A stretch of DNA of 64,000 nt from the NCBI GenBank assembly GCA_029216955.1, contig JANAVB010004172.1, forward strand, positions 1-64,000. The letters run 5' to 3'. The stretch comes from Iris pallida. Lineage: Eukaryota > Streptophyta > Magnoliopsida > Asparagales > Iridaceae. A program made the position numbers and the translations under genes. The notes below the pieces were generated by a model. It made no database searches, had not been told where the DNA came from, and saw nothing but the letters and a program-made list of their open reading frames with translations. Numbering within the stretch: the stretch's first letter is position 1; every line of letters begins with the position of its first letter. Positions 1 through 14,412 of this stretch are shown in pieces.

Positions 1-538
1 CTACGCTTGGTATTTTGACCCGTGCCCTAGGATAGTAAGAAACTAACCTATACATACGTTACCTACCAAAATACCTAGGTAAAGTGGACATCCAATCCAT
101 TTTACGGCCCATTACGATATCTTGAAAATCTCAAGATACGCAATGGTACGGCGCGATACCGGCGCCTACAATCCCGATTTCAACTCGGGAGACCACCGCA
201 AAGTCTAATCTATATAATCTAGGTCTCCCCAAGTTTCAACTCATTCCGACACTCCGAGCTCCGTTTCACCCCTTCACCACATTCCGACTCCTTAAACTCT
301 AAATTCCGATTTTTTCATATCTCTTCTTCTATTCCTCCTATTCAAATTCTCCTTCTCTAATTTCTATCCTCCCTTCCTATTCTTCTAATCTTCCTCTCAT
401 TCCTTTCCTATTCTTCTCTTCAATTTTCTTCTCCTACTTCTTCTAAACTTCTTTTTTTTTTCTTTTCTAATCCTTCCTCTAACTCCTTCTTCCTATTCTT
501 TCTAATTCTCCTCTAAAACTATCTAATTATCCATCTAT

Positions 539-652
<114 letters not shown>

Positions 653-799
653 ACCTAGGGGGTTTAAGGGGGATAAAAGGAGGGTTGAATGGGGGGGCTG
701 GCAGCACTGCTGCCAGTGCTGCTGCTGTTGCAGCCACTTGCTGCTGCTGCAGTTGGTCTTCTTCTTCTCCTTCATCTCTTCTACTTCCTCTACTACTCT

Positions 800-808
<9 letters not shown>

Positions 809-859
<51 letters not shown>
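809..859. repeat. (TA)n microsatellite
   Basis: About 50 bp of TA preceded by a short CT run. CA/TA-rich low-complexity DNA continues to about 1340. Confidence 0.9.
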
Positions 860-861
<2 letters not shown>

Positions 862-1990
862 CCCTCTATATATCCATCTATAAATGTATATATATAGACA
901 CACAACCACACTCACATATATACATATAAATTCATACACACACATATGTAAATACATATATATACACATAAACCTATATTGATATATATAAATAGGCACA
1001 TACACATCCTCACACACTCTCACACAAGCACACACACTCTCTCTCACACATACACCACTCTCACCATTCTCTCATACTCTACACACAATTACATATATAT
1101 AATACATACACATATATTTATATAGACACACACACACATATAATTTATATGTATATAAATACATACACACAAACATACACTCTCTCACACTCTCACACAA
1201 CCACACAAACTCTCACAAACTCTCACCACCACTCTCATGACACACTTTCTCACAACACCACCACCACCACTCTCTACATACACCCAAATACATATAATTA
1301 AACACACACACATATATACACATATACATACATACCACTCTAATTAATAAAACCCCAAATAAATCCCAAAACCTAGATTTCTAGGAAAACCTACAAATTC
1401 TAGGGCAAAGTGTAGAGAATCCTCTTCTCTACATTATTGGTGAAGGAAAATAAATGAAAAAGGGAATTAAATAGGAATTATAAACATACCTAGGTTAGTT
1501 TGCTCGGAGGAAGAAGAAGCTTGAAGAAAGAAATAGAATTTTAGAGAGAGAGAGAGAGTTTGCTTGGTTGTGAAGGAAAGAGGGGGGGAGACCTACTTGG
1601 TCGGCCATGTGGGGGGTCTTATTGGGTTTGGGTGGTGATCCAATAAGCCCCCAAACCCAATAGACTTGGTTCGGTTGGTTCGGGTTTGGTTCGGTTCGTT
1701 TCGGCTTATTTCTAAATACTAATTAAGCTCTAAAATGACTAATTAAGCCATAGAAATTGGGTTTATGGTTTCTAGCCTAATTATGATGGTATGTAGGCCA
1801 AGCCCAGCTAGTTTGTGGGTCCCACTAGGGTCCAGGCTACCCGGGTCTCTAACTTAAGTCCGAATTGGGTAAAATTCAAACTAAATTAAATAAATTCCTA
1901 AAAATCATATAAAATCAAATAAAAATTTCTAAAAATTATAAAACTTGAAAAATGACGAAAATATCACTAATTCGAAAACTGGGGGTGACA

Positions 1991-4900
1991 CACCACCCCC
2001 TATCACCATACCTACCCAGGCTTCCGTCACACTCGACGGGAACCAGCTGCTCACTATGATCCAGGGGTTCCTAACGACCCATCAGGAGCAGACTGTCCTA
2101 CTCCGCCAGAGCATGGAGCGTTCTGAGGGACGTCCCGTGGTCCCACCACCTGTAGAGCCACGGCAGAGAGCGGAGACGATCAAGGACTTCATGGGTCTGA
2201 ATCCCAAGGAGTTCTCAGGGATTTAGGGTATAGTAGTAGCAGATGACTGGCTAGACTCGGTAAAGAGGAAGCTCCTTGGAGTTAGGATGCCGGGTGACCT
2301 CCAGGTCGAGGCAGCGGGATTTCTGCTGATAGACTTGACAGGAGTCTGGTTCCGAAATGAGTCGTTGTTTACGAGAGGGAGAGCCACTTGGGATCAGTTC
2401 AAGACCCAGTTCAAGAAGAAATTATTCTCGACCACTGCTAGAGTAGCCATGGGGCTATGATTCCAGAACATTCAGCAGGGGAACCGTTCTGTTGATGAGT
2501 ATGCGGCAGAGTTTAGTCGCCTGAGCCGTTTCGCTCCTAGTCTGGTTGCAGATCCAGAGGAGATGACCCATAGGTTTTGCCATGGTCTAGTTCTAGACAT
2601 TGGCAGTCTTATAGTGGCGAACGGTACGACTGACTACTACCAGAGCCTAGAGTTGGCCCGGAGCATTGAGGAGCGTCTTCTGTCTAGCAAGAGGCCGACT
2701 TCTGTACATCATGAGGGACCGTCCAAGCATCAGGCTTTCCAGCAGAGAGCATCGACGCTGCCCCAGCAGACTTACCGTCCCCCTACATCACATCACCCGA
2801 CCCCGCCAGTTAGAGCCCCGGGACCCCGACATCAGCAGCAGCAGCAGAGGGGAGCTATATGTTCTTTCTGCGGAAGACCAGGACACGACAGCTCCATTTG
2901 CAGGAAGAGGTTGAAGCAGTGCTTAGTCTGTGGGTCTGCCACCCATCAGATTCGAGACTGCCCAGTAGCGAAACCTAGAGGACCACTTCCGACTCAGCAG
3001 CAGAGGTTTGGGCAGCATCTGCAGCAGCAGAAGGGACCTCAGGGGAAGGTTTATAGTCTAGCTCTTGAGCCGGAGCCGAAGCAGGTTTCAGAGCCAGATT
3101 ACTTAGCTGACGTCATCACAGGTCATGTTTATTTGCATACTTTTCTAGCTCTATGTTTGTTTGATTCTGGTACATCTCATAGCTTCCTATCATTAGAGTT
3201 TATGCATAAACACCATCTAGTAGCTACACCTACTGCGGAGATTAGTAGAGTGATGACGGAAGGAGGACCAGTGCCTATTAGAGCTATCTATAGATGTTCT
3301 ATTTTTATAGCCGGAAGAGAGTTCAGGGGACGAGTCTTTGTGATGCCACTCCCCGATTATGATATCATATTAGGGATGGACTGGCTTAGCTATGCCCATG
3401 CATCTATAGATTGTCATGAGGGTAGTATTTTGTTCAGTCCCCCAGGCACAGCACCATTCAGTGTCTGGAGGACAGGGCCGGAGATCAGCCTAGAGCCGAA
3501 CTGTTGTGCGACAGTTGGGGACGTAGCACCGCCACACCCTATCATTAGAAAGTTTATGGATGTATTCCCAGAGGATCTTCCAGGGCTTCCGCCTGACAGA
3601 GATGTGGAGTTCACCATAGATTTAGTGCCGGGTTCATCACCAGTATCCCGGGCTTGCTATAGAGTGAATCCCAAGAAGACCGTAGAGATGAAAGAGCAGA
3701 TTGATGACCTGTTGAAAAAGGGTTTCATTCGATCCAGTGCTTCTCCATGGGGAGCGCCAGTGCTCTTTGTGCCTAAGAAGGATGGTACAGTCCGGTTGTA
3801 TATTGACTACCGGGCCTTGAATGTCATCACCATCAAGAACAAATATCCTCTGCCCAGGATAGATGATTTGTTCGACCAGTTGAGCGGGGCGAAGGTGTTT
3901 TCCAGGATAGACTTGAGATCCGGGTACCACCAGGTGAAGGTTAGGGCAGCAGACATCCAGAAGATGACATTCAACACGAAGTACGGGCAGTACGAGTTTC
4001 TGGTGATGCCATTTGGTCTCACAAATGCGCCAGCTGTCTTTATGAATTTGATGAATAAGACATTTCACCAGTATCTGGATAAGTTCGTTGTAGTGTTTAT
4101 CGACGACATCCTGATATACTCGAAGACGCCAGAGGAGCATGCAGAGCACTTGCGGATAATTTTGGGGATTCTGAGGCAGGAGAGATTGTTTGCCAAATTA
4201 CCGAAGTGCGAGTTCTTTTTAGACCGAGTGGAGTTTCTCGGCCATGTAGTTACTGGAGATGGAATCTCGGTGGATCCCAGGAAGATTGCTGCAGTTGAGA
4301 CGTGGAAGGCTCCGACGTCAGTTTCAGAGATCAGGAGTTTTCTGGGTTTAGCAGGCTATTATAGAAAGTTCGTCCAGGACTTTGCTAGGATAGCTGAACC
4401 CATGACGAAGCTGACGCGAAAGGATGCAGAGTACATCTGGTAAGAGGACTGCCAGGCAGCGTTTGAGGAGCTGAAGAGGAGGCTGACGACCGCTCCAGTT
4501 CTGACATTACCTTCAGGTTCTAGAGGTTTCACCATTTACAGCGATGCTTCTGGGAAGGGGCTAGGATGTGTCCTACAGCAGCATAGGAAAGTGATTGCTT
4601 ATGCATTTAGGCAATTGTGGACTCATGAAAGGAATTATCCTACCCATGACCTAGAGTTAGCTGCGGTGATCTTTGCACTCAAGTTATGGAAACATTACTT
4701 GTACGGAGAGCGTGTGAAAATCTTTACTGACCACAAAATCTTGAAGTATGTGTTCACGCAGAAAGAGCTGAATATGAGGCAAAGACGATGGTTGGAGTTG
4801 ATGAAAGACTTCGACATCGATTTACAGTATCACCCCAAAAAGGCAAATGTAGTGGCGGATGCGCTGAGCAGGCATCCGATGGCATGGTACCTGATGATTG

Positions 4901-6453
4901 ATCGGTATTTGTGGGAAGATCTGGAGAAGCTTGGCATCGAGCTAGTTCGGCCAGGATCAGTGATACAGATGATGGCGCTTGACATTCAGTCAGGTTTGAT
5001 AGAGTAGATCCGGGAGGCACAGTCTACAGATGAGAGCCTTCATAGACTTCGAGCCCAGACGTTAGCTGGATTGCTAGATGACTTCACTATAGCAGAGGAT
5101 GGATCCTTGAGGCATGGCAGCCGATTGTGCGTGTCGAAGGGAGAGCTGGTAGAGGCAGTCTTGCAGGAGGCGCACCGATCGAGATATTCTATTCACCCTG
5201 GTGCTAACAAGATGTATCGTGAATTGCGGGAACATCTTTGGTGGCATGAGATGAAGAGAGATGTATCACGTTTCATCTCGAGATGCCTAGTTTGCCAGCA
5301 GGTCAAGGCGGAGCGCCAGAGGCCAACTGGTTTGTTGCAGTCGTTACCCATTCCCGAGTAGAAGTGGAAACATATTACGATGGACTTTGTCTCAGGGCTT
5401 CTTCGTTCCCAAGGAGGGAAGGATGTCATTTGGGTCATCGTGGACAGGCTGACGAAGTGTGCGCATTTCATACCCTTCAAGGTGGGGCTTTCCACCGAAA
5501 AGTTGGCGGAGCTATACATACAGCAGATAGTTCGCTTACACGGAGTGCCAGTGAGCATCGTGTCGGACTGAGACAGCAGATTCATATCCTACTACTGGAG
5601 GAGCTTGCAGGAGGAGTTGGGCAGTAGGCTCAAGTTCAGTACGGCGTACCACCCGCAGACAAATGGGCAGTCCGAGAGGACGATACAGACATTGGAGGAT
5701 ATGCTGAGGACCTGCGTGCTGGACTTCGGAGGATCATGGGAGAGCCATCTGCACTTGGTAGAGTTTTCATACAACAACAGCTACCAAGCCAGTATCGGTA
5801 TGTCTCCTTTCGAGGCGCTTTATGGACGATGATGCCACACACCGCTCTTTTGGGGTGATGTTGGGGACAGAGTTATGCTTGGGCCAAAGATGATCACGGA
5901 TGCAGCAGAGAAAGTCGGGATGATCAGAGACAGGCTCAGAGTAGCTCAGGACAGACAGAAATACTGGGCTGATGCTAGTCGCAGACCGATGGAGTTCGCA
6001 GACGGTGATATGGTGCTAGTGAAGATATCACCTACTAGAGGGATGATCCGGTCCGGACGAGGAGGGAAGCTGAGCCCCAGATATATCGGGCCGTTCGAGG
6101 TACTTGGCAGGATTGGAGAGGTAGCTTACAGGGTTGCACTTCCACCCAACCTAGCAGGAGTTTACGATGTCTTTCACGTATCTCAGCTGAGGAGATATGT
6201 TCCAGACCCCAGTCATGTGCTAGATCATTCAGAGTTGGAGGTCGGACCGAGCCTTACAGTTTCTGAGCAGCCAGTGGAAATATTAGACATGAAAGAGAAG
6301 AGGCTGAGGAACAAGGTTATACCCTTAGTACGAGTAGCTTGGAGCCGTCACTCTCCAGGTGAATCTACTTGGGAGAGGGAGTCGGACATGAGGGAGAGAT
6401 ACCCTTACTTGTTCGATCCAACCGCTGCGAGGAAACCACCTGTTTTCGCTTGA
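1991..6453 (+). pseudogene. Tekay/Del gag-pol polyprotein, degenerate (seven nonsense codons, one frame)
   Basis: One reading frame can be followed through the whole interval. Gag lacks its N-terminus. CCHC-type zinc knuckles lie at 2860-2960 ([28 protein letters not shown]). The protease motif [12 protein letters not shown] is near 3157. Reverse transcriptase carries FIDD at 4096-4107, RNase H runs about 4520-4880, and the integrase zinc region lies about 5190-5300. The integrase acidic residues sit in ITMDF, IVSD and TNGQSE, and the chromodomain-like tail occupies about 6265-6420. Stops fall at 2224, 2458, 4441, 5005, 5359, 5569 and 5830, with no frameshift. Several fit single transitions such as TGG to TAG or CGA to TGA. 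The ATG at 1945 lies in the neighbouring LTR and is not the real start. The copy is inactive as written. Confidence 0.85.
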
Positions 6454-6540
6454 TACCTTAGAGGTTAGTTTCGATCATAGCCTTAGTCATTGTGTTGCAT
6501 TGCTTGCTATGTTAGAATATTGGACGGTCTTCAATCCTTG

Positions 6541-6578
6541 TGAATTTCGAGGACGAAATTTTTCAAGGAGGGAAGACT
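6541..6578 (+). other. Polypurine tract and conserved pre-LTR block of the Tekay element
   Basis: The sequence GAGGACGAAATTTTTCAAGG followed by AGGGAAGACT directly precedes the LTR start TGTAAGCCCC at 6579. This block is a hallmark of plant Del/Tekay elements and primes plus-strand DNA synthesis. Confidence 0.75.
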
Positions 6579-7310
6579 TGTAAGCCCCTATTTTTCAAAA
6601 ATTATTTGATTAGTGTTAATTAGCTTTTTATGTCATTTTTAGCCTTAAAATATTTACTATAATTTTTAGAAATTTTTCTAGAATTTTTAAATGAGTTTTA
6701 AATGCTAAAATATCATTTTGCAATTTTCTAAAATGTTTTTAATACATTTTGTAATTTATTAAATTGTTTAAATATCAATTTGCAATTTTCTAAATTTTTT
6801 TAATATCATTTTATAATTATTAGAATTGTTTTAATATCAATTTGTAATTAATAAAATATTTTAAGTGTGGAATGCAAATTATTATTTGCATTGTTTAACT
6901 GTTAGGGCTTTTGTGTAAATCCTAAAACTATAGGGGCCTAGATGCTAATTTCCCTTTCACCCACTCCCTGCCCGACGACCGACGACGGCTGACCGGCGAC
7001 TGCCCCCGCCATTTTCGGCCAGCGCACAGCCCCCCGACCGCCTCAAACTCGCCTATTTAAACCCCCCTTCGACCCCCCAGACAAAACCCTAGCTCTACCA
7101 ACCACCACGACCACCGTAGTCTTTCGTCTCCAGCAAAAACCCTAGTCCTAAACCCTAACTCCGGCCACCCCACAGCGCCACCTCCCTAGCTACCCTCACA
7201 GCCCCCAACCACCGCCGACGAGCTCGCCACGCTGAGACGCGACGATCGCCGCCCAAGCGCCACCGCCGCGATGCCTCCGCCGCCGTCCAGCCCCTTCGAA
7301 ACCTCCCCAG
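6579..7310 (+). repeat. 3' LTR of the Tekay element (right end uncertain)
   Basis: It starts with TGTAAGCCCCTATTTTTC after the polypurine tract. An AT-rich first 350 bp is followed by a GC-rich part with several AAACCCTA motifs. The terminal CA cannot be placed. From about 7311 a different GTGTCG/CGACAC-rich sequence begins. Confidence 0.6.
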
Positions 7311-7921
<611 letters not shown>

Positions 7922-7924
<3 letters not shown>

Positions 7925-10900
7925 GACGTGTCTTTTGGACAGCAAACATCAAGGCTAGACATTCTTTTTCAACCGGTGAATATCGAGGTTCAGCTCCGGT
8001 CATAGTGCGGCTGAGATAATAAATGGCTTGTTCATGGCCATTTTGATTCTTTTGAGCGAGTAATGCACCCAATGAATGACTCATTGCTCGAGTATAGAGG
8101 AGGAACGGTATTCCTGAGACGAAAGGTACCAATACTGGAGGGCTCATTAGATATTGTTTTATATTATCGAATGCTTTCTGACATTCATCATTCCAGACAA
8201 AAGAGACACCTTTCTTTATAAGTTTGTTGAATGGTCTGCAGCGTCCTGATAAATTAGAGATGAATCTCCTGATATAAGCGATTCTTCCTTGAAATCCTCG
8301 TAGCTCTTTTAAGGTGCGTGGAGGACGCATCTCTTGGATGGCTTTGATCTTCTCGGGATCCACGTGTATACCTTTAGAGGTAATGACGAAGCCGAGAAAT
8401 TTACCACTAGAGACGCCTAAGAAGGACTTAGTAGGGTTCATCTTTAATTGATGCTTACACATTAGATCAAATATAGCCTTCAAATCTTGGATATGATCCT
8501 CCTTTTGTCGACTTTTGACAGCAATATCATTAACATAGCATTCGACTGTTTTCCGCAAATGTTCACGGAATATAGTGCTCATAGCTCGTTGATAAGTTGC
8601 TCCTGCATTTTTGAGACCGAATGGCATAACTGTATAACAGTATGTACCAATCGGCGTTCTGAAAGAAGTGTGCTTCTCGTCTTCTGGAAACATTTTGATC
8701 TGATTGTACCCAGAATACCCGTCCATGAATGACATTCGTTCAAATCCACAGGTATTATCAACCATGACATCAGTGATTGGTAGAGAAAATTCGTCTTTAG
8801 GACATGCCGCATTGAGATCGCGGAAGTCTATACAGACTCTGATTTTGCCAGTCTTCTTGAGAACAGGAACTATGTTAGCCACCCAATCAGGATGTTGTTC
8901 CTCTCTGATAAACCCAGAGGCCATGAGTTTATTGACTTCAGCTTCAATTGCATCCATGATGTCTGGACGAAATCGTCGCTGTTGTTGTTTGACCGGTTTA
9001 ACATTCGGCAGGATGTTGAGTTTGCGAGTTGCAATCTGTGGATCAAGACCTGGTATATCTTCATAACTCCAAGCAAAGATATCGATGTAATCACGAATGA
9101 GTTTGATCATGTCTTTCTTATCAGTTTCTGAAAGACTTTCACTGATGAATATTGGTTTGGGAGATCCCTCTTCACCAACATCTATTTGAACAAGTTTATC
9201 TTCAGTCGAAGGTTCTTTTTGCTCGAAACGGAACTTCCATTGATTATCTAATCTTTGGGCCCACTGTTATGATTCAGGTGAGATTTCAAACTCTTCTTCG
9301 TCTTCATCACTTTCTTCAGAATGGTCAATGAAAACCATATTGGAAGACAGAAGGTTGCAATAGAAGTCACCAATACTCGTATCGGTATCCCAAGAAGTGG
9401 TACTAGAAGAATCATATCTCTTATCTTCGTCAGACTCGGGATCTTCATGGATAATATTGATGAAAGGAGTATGAGCAGTATAACCCAATCCGCATTTCGT
9501 CCTTCCATATTTCAAAGGAGGAATCCAGACAGGTATTTTTCTTCCTTTTCCATCATTGAGGCCAGTCCTGAAGTCATAGCCCATATTTTTGATGATGTCT
9601 TTAGATTGCTGACTATAACGACGTAGTTGTAATCTTCCAGTATCATCATTTTTGTCTTCATCTTCAAGATCAGAAGGATTTTGAGGCCCTTTGTAGAAGA
9701 ATATTGGAATGTCTCCTGGCTTTCTGCTGGAAACTAGAAAGTATGAGGATTGTACAGGTTCTAGAGATACATCTGTATGAACAGTCTGTACAACTCCTAT
9801 GGTTATTGTGTTCAAGTCATCTAACAGATGTAAATAACTATGAACATAATTACACACATCAACGTACTGCAAAGGTAGAGACTTTTCATTAAATGTAAAA
9901 GCAGCAATATTTACATTGGGAGAAGGCTGAGCCTTAGAGATTTTAGCCAAGTCAATGACTAAAGGGGGAGAAGAAGAAGAAGCTTTTTTCGATTAAGATC
10001 GATAACAAATGGCTCAGAAGAGGTGAGCTCCCTTGAAGTTTGAGATGGAAGAATAATCCGCCCTCCAACTGGAATTAGCAGAGTATCTTGTGAAGATACA
10101 GGAACTGTAGTACGCCCACTGACAGGAATGATCAGTGTATTTTGAGTAGATGACTGAGGTAACGGAGAGATCCGTCCACTCACTGGAATGATGAAAGAAT
10201 CTTCTCCAGAGGGTTTAGGAGATTGTTGCTGAGTAGTTCGACCTTTAACAGGGATTATTAAAGTCTCACTTTGTGCATCTTCTTTCTCCATAGCTTGTAT
10301 GATCCTTGTATACTCTTCTTTGTACATTCGGGAATCGTTGAAATAAGCTTCAACCCCATGGAAGGGATTTATATCAGCAACTTCTTTTTGTACTCTTCTA
10401 TTGCTATCAATGTATTTAAAACATTGATGAAGAGTAGAGGGCACCACATTATTTTCATGAAGAAAGGGCCTCCCCAGAAGAAGATTATAGGATCCCACGA
10501 TCTCGATCACATAGAAAGTGACTTTAGATCTGAAATCGCCTATCTGAAGCTTCAGATGAATCTTTTCCAAAGGCTCGCTTCGACTTTGATTGAATCCCAA
10601 GATAGTAGTAACCGTCTTGGAGAGCTTGTGAAGAGGGATTTTTAGTTCATCCAACAAACTCTTTGGCATTATGCTTATAGCAGACCCTGGGTCAATGAGG
10701 ATACGATCTATCTTCATCGTATCAATATAACCAGTGTAGTAGAGAGGTCGGTCATATCGATTATCCTCCAGTAGCATGTCGTCTTGTGTAAAGGTGATAT
10801 TTGGGATAATCTCCAGTACACTGTTGCAATGTAAGCAAGTGGCAGGTTCCGCATCTGGCTTCTTCAATTGTGCAAGACAAGAGTCAGCTTGTAGAAGTGC

Positions 10901-11920
10901 TTCACTTAACGTCTCCCGAGTTTCTTTAGAAAGACGTAGAAGTTCAAAAAGGGACATTCTAGCTGGAGTATTAGCAAGTTGAGCCAAAATGTCGAAGTTG
11001 TAAGGCTTCTGAAGTCCAAGAGGAAAAGACTTCTTGATTGGCTTATCAAACCGAGCCTATTGTTTGCCTTTCTCCAGAGCCGTAGGCTTGGGAGGAACAG
11101 GTTCAGTGGATGATTCTTCTTCAGGAGGAACATTAGGAGCATCTTTAGCATCTGAAGGGATATCAGTAGGATCTTCAGGATTTTTAGAATAATCCTTTAG
11201 GTAAGGTTTCCCCGTTCGAGTAGCACTAACAAGTGCTTCTTCTTTGTCTTTTGGCTCTGTGTCAGAGGTAGACCCAAGAGAAGTCATATGACATGACTTG
11301 ATCTTTCCAGCCTTCTTGGATTTTTGAGAAGAAATCTTTTGAGGAGAAGGCGATTCAAAATCTGCCACTAGATCAGGATGGATCCACATGATTTCCCCTG
11401 TTTCCAAAGTGATTGGCACTAATCCTTCAGACTGTGGAGGAGGAAGATTCACTATGTCAAGAGTTGCCTTGGGAATAGGAACAATCCCACTTTCAAAGAG
11501 TTGAGGAGGAAAATCTCCAAATTGCATAGAGACGACGTTGGAGGTGACGGTCTTCTCTTTTGGAGTAAGAGAGATAGCTCCAGATTTAATCATTTCTTGG
11601 ATCTTTCCTTTCAATACATAACATGTACGAATTGTGTGACCCAGCATTCTGTGATATGGACAGTATTTAGGATGATCTGTCTTACCAGCTTCATCAGGTT
11701 TCTTGATCTCTGGTAATTGTATTTTATTACCTTTCAGCAGACATTCAAAGATACCAAGGACATCGTCGTCGTCAAAAGAATATTCTTCTTTGGGGCGAGG
11801 TGTTCTTGATTGTTGAGTTATAGAGGCAGGAGTTTGAACATTTGATGCATCTTTGCTCTGAAGATTAACTTCAAGAGTTTCTTTTCCTTTGCGAGCATTA
11901 TTTTTATTGTTAGCACCTTG
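7922..11920 (-). pseudogene. Tat pol fragment (gag tail, protease, reverse transcriptase, partial RNase H), degenerate
   Basis: The reading runs down the minus strand from the gag tail. A CPYHRMLGHTIRTC zinc-binding-like motif lies near 11650. The aspartic protease motif LIDPGSAISIMP is near 10680. Four IIPVxGR-type repeats follow, then a glycine-rich GYDFRTG...CGLGY segment, reverse transcriptase (about 9000-8350) and the first part of RNase H, ending at KTRHY. Damage includes the stop at 11921, a stop at 11057, a one-base frameshift near 9985 relative to the sister copy, and a stop at 9267. The polymerase motif reads YVND where the sister copy has YVDD, so one catalytic aspartate is lost. 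The copy cannot be functional. Confidence 0.85.
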
Positions 11921-14034
11921 TCATGTTTCTTTAGGAGTCATCTGCACTCCTAAACCTTTGAAGGTTTCAGCACTGATTTTTGCAGCTTTGGCACTGACTA
12001 TGAAGGAAGGCCAATCTTGAAATTGAGTGGACCCTGTCCACATACTGATGATTGGCAACAAGTTTGATTTGCACGTGTCAATGGTGACAGCATCAGGAGT
12101 TCCAAGAGGCATCTTCAGAGATTCTCTTCGAAACCGTTCAATGTATTCCTCTGTAGATTCATTATTTTCTTGCTTGATTCTAATAAGAGCAGACATAGTC
12201 ATGTCATTAAGCCATTCATAGAACCTTTCAAGAAACATCTGTTTGAAACCAGCAAATGAGGTAATACTCCCATCTGGGAGACTCATATACCATTCATAAG
12301 CCGTTCCCTTGAGACATCCAATAAATACCCTAGTAAGGAGGGCATCACTTGGTTGCAGTTGATCAGTCATCACTTCAAAGTGATTGATAAACTGACTTGG
12401 AGAAGTGGTTCCATCATAGAATGAGATAGTAGGAGGCTTGTATTTAGGAGGATATGATACTTGCTTCCATTCTATCGGATAAGGCTGTTTGATGCCTAAC
12501 CTTTGTAAACCATCCTTTTGTTTGAATGCCTCGAATTGAGTTTTGAGATTCTTCAATTCTTCAGAGACAACTCCCGAAGATTGTGGAGTTGTGGCTTGTA
12601 GAGAATAGTTGGGAGGAGGAACAGCATTGTAAGCACTACCCCCAGCTCCAGAGAGACTAGGATTTGGTTGAGCTGGTCCAGGAGTATTGGATTGTACTGC
12701 TGGAGGAACTTGTACTGGACTTATATCAGTATCAACTGGTATGGCATCTGATACAGTCTGTCGATTTTGCAACTGAGCTGTCATGAGTTCATACATCGAC
12801 TTCATTGTGTCAGTCATAGACTTCATTTGCTGTTCCAAAGAAGCAATTCTTTGATTTTGAGGAGTCAAGGAAGAAGAAGGTTCATCAGTATTCCCATCAA
12901 CCATGTAAGTCGTGACTGTATGAGGGATTATTGATGAACTAGTAGATGTTGTATGCTCTGAATCATTGCTTCGTGTATCAAAGTCAACTATAGGAGAATT
13001 ACTCCTAGTAGAAAGAGGTGGGAAGTTAGATTCTCCAAGAAATTCAGAATCAATTTCAGGGATCAAATTTCTTTGACTAGAAGCCAGGACTCTTGCTCTG
13101 GTGTTTCTATATACTCCATCTGGACTATCAACTCTACCCCCGGTGTCCCGAGAAGTCATATTGACAGAGGCAAACAAAGGCTCATCTTCATCAGGCATAG
13201 GTTCATACTGAATCCTATTGAAGACAGACTGTCGTTTATTTTGACATCTGCATTGCATTGTGACTCTTGGCTGGAAGTCACATTCATGATCACCATGGTC
13301 TTGAACTGTTGATTGACATCTGCACCGAATTATGACTCTTGGATAGAAGTCACATTCAGCATGTTTCTTTGATATAGAATCACTCCTTCTCTTCTGTTGA
13401 AGATATTCCCGTAAATCTGTTTGTGAAGATTGAGGAGTATACTTCCTGTTCTTGGGTCTTGATGGCTCATGATTATACAAAGAGTGATTAATGTGAGCCA
13501 CATAATTTCTTGCATACTCTGCATCTGGATCTTTTATCTTCATATCCAATTGGTATGGTTTCTTAACACCAGAAGTGCTGAGTTTTGTTCTTAAATCAGT
13601 GGAAGGTAACACATTAATTTTGGAAACATGGAGTTTTCCTTCCATTGATCTGGATATTTGCAGAGAAGGAAGAGTTAAACCACTCCTTTGATTAGGAGTT
13701 GGTAACAGACCCTCTTTAATGGACAGATTCTGTGCCCAATTTGAAGAAGTCAAAGAAGAAGACATTAAGAAATATTTCTTCTTAGACTCATTCAAGTTTT
13801 GAGACATAGAATGTCCAGAAGGAAGAGTAGTCAAAAGACCATCTTCTTTCCTTTGACTAACAAAAGTATCAGTCAAAGCTGTTCCTGAAGTAAAAACTAC
13901 AGGAGCAGAAGAAACAACTAAAGAGTTATTCCTTTTCGAAGGGACTTTGTGTGGAAGACCACCCCCAGTTCTAGTAGAACTCGGTGAAGAAGAAGAGATA
14001 ACTAAGGAGCTATTCTTCTCTGATGAAATACATG

Positions 14035-14412
14035 CTGAAACAGACTTGGTTAAAGAACCAGAGCTGTTAGCGTGACTTTTGATTTTAGAATTACACGCTG
14101 GAACAGATTTGGCTAAGGAACCAGTACTGTCAGCGTGACTGTTGAATGTGGGATTGCACACTGGAACAGATTTGGCTAAGGAGCCAGTACTGTCAGCGTG
14201 ACTTTTAGAGTTGAATTTGCACGCTGGAACAGATTTGGCTAAGGAGCCAGTACTGTCAGCGTGACTTTTAGAGTTGAATTTGCACGCTGGAACAGATTTG
14301 GCTAAGGAGCCAGTACTGTCAGCGTGACTTTCAACTTTGGAGATACACACTAGAACAGATTTGGCTAAGGAGCCAGTACTGTTAGCGTGATCTTTGATTG
14401 CTGTCATCTTCG
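14035..14412 (-). repeat. In-frame 63-bp tandem repeats in Tat gag
   Basis: Six direct repeats of 63 bp keep the reading frame, each encoding STGSLAKSV flanked by a HAD/HAN start and a variable tail. The middle copies are nearly identical and the outer copies more diverged, as expected for unequal exchange or slippage. The plus-strand sister copy lacks this part of gag. Confidence 0.85.

Larger units (their letters stand above)
1991..7310 (+). mobile_element. 5'-truncated Ty3/gypsy chromovirus (Tekay/Del-type) retrotransposon
   Basis: The domain order is gag, zinc knuckles, protease, reverse transcriptase, RNase H, integrase, chromodomain, polypurine tract, then the start of the 3' LTR. That order, with a chromodomain after the integrase and the GAGGACGAAATTTTTCAAGG block before the LTR, is typical of the plant Tekay/Del group. 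No 5' LTR or primer binding site is present: at 1990 the element meets an opposite-facing LTR of another family. The right boundary is uncertain because the 3' LTR end cannot be fixed without its partner. Confidence 0.85.

Noticed and set aside
1945..1990. ATG of the apparent gag ORF
   Set aside because: It lies in the neighbouring reverse LTR, so it is an accidental start.
3637..4149. 170-codon minus-strand ORF
   Set aside because: Shadow of the reverse transcriptase frame on the other strand.
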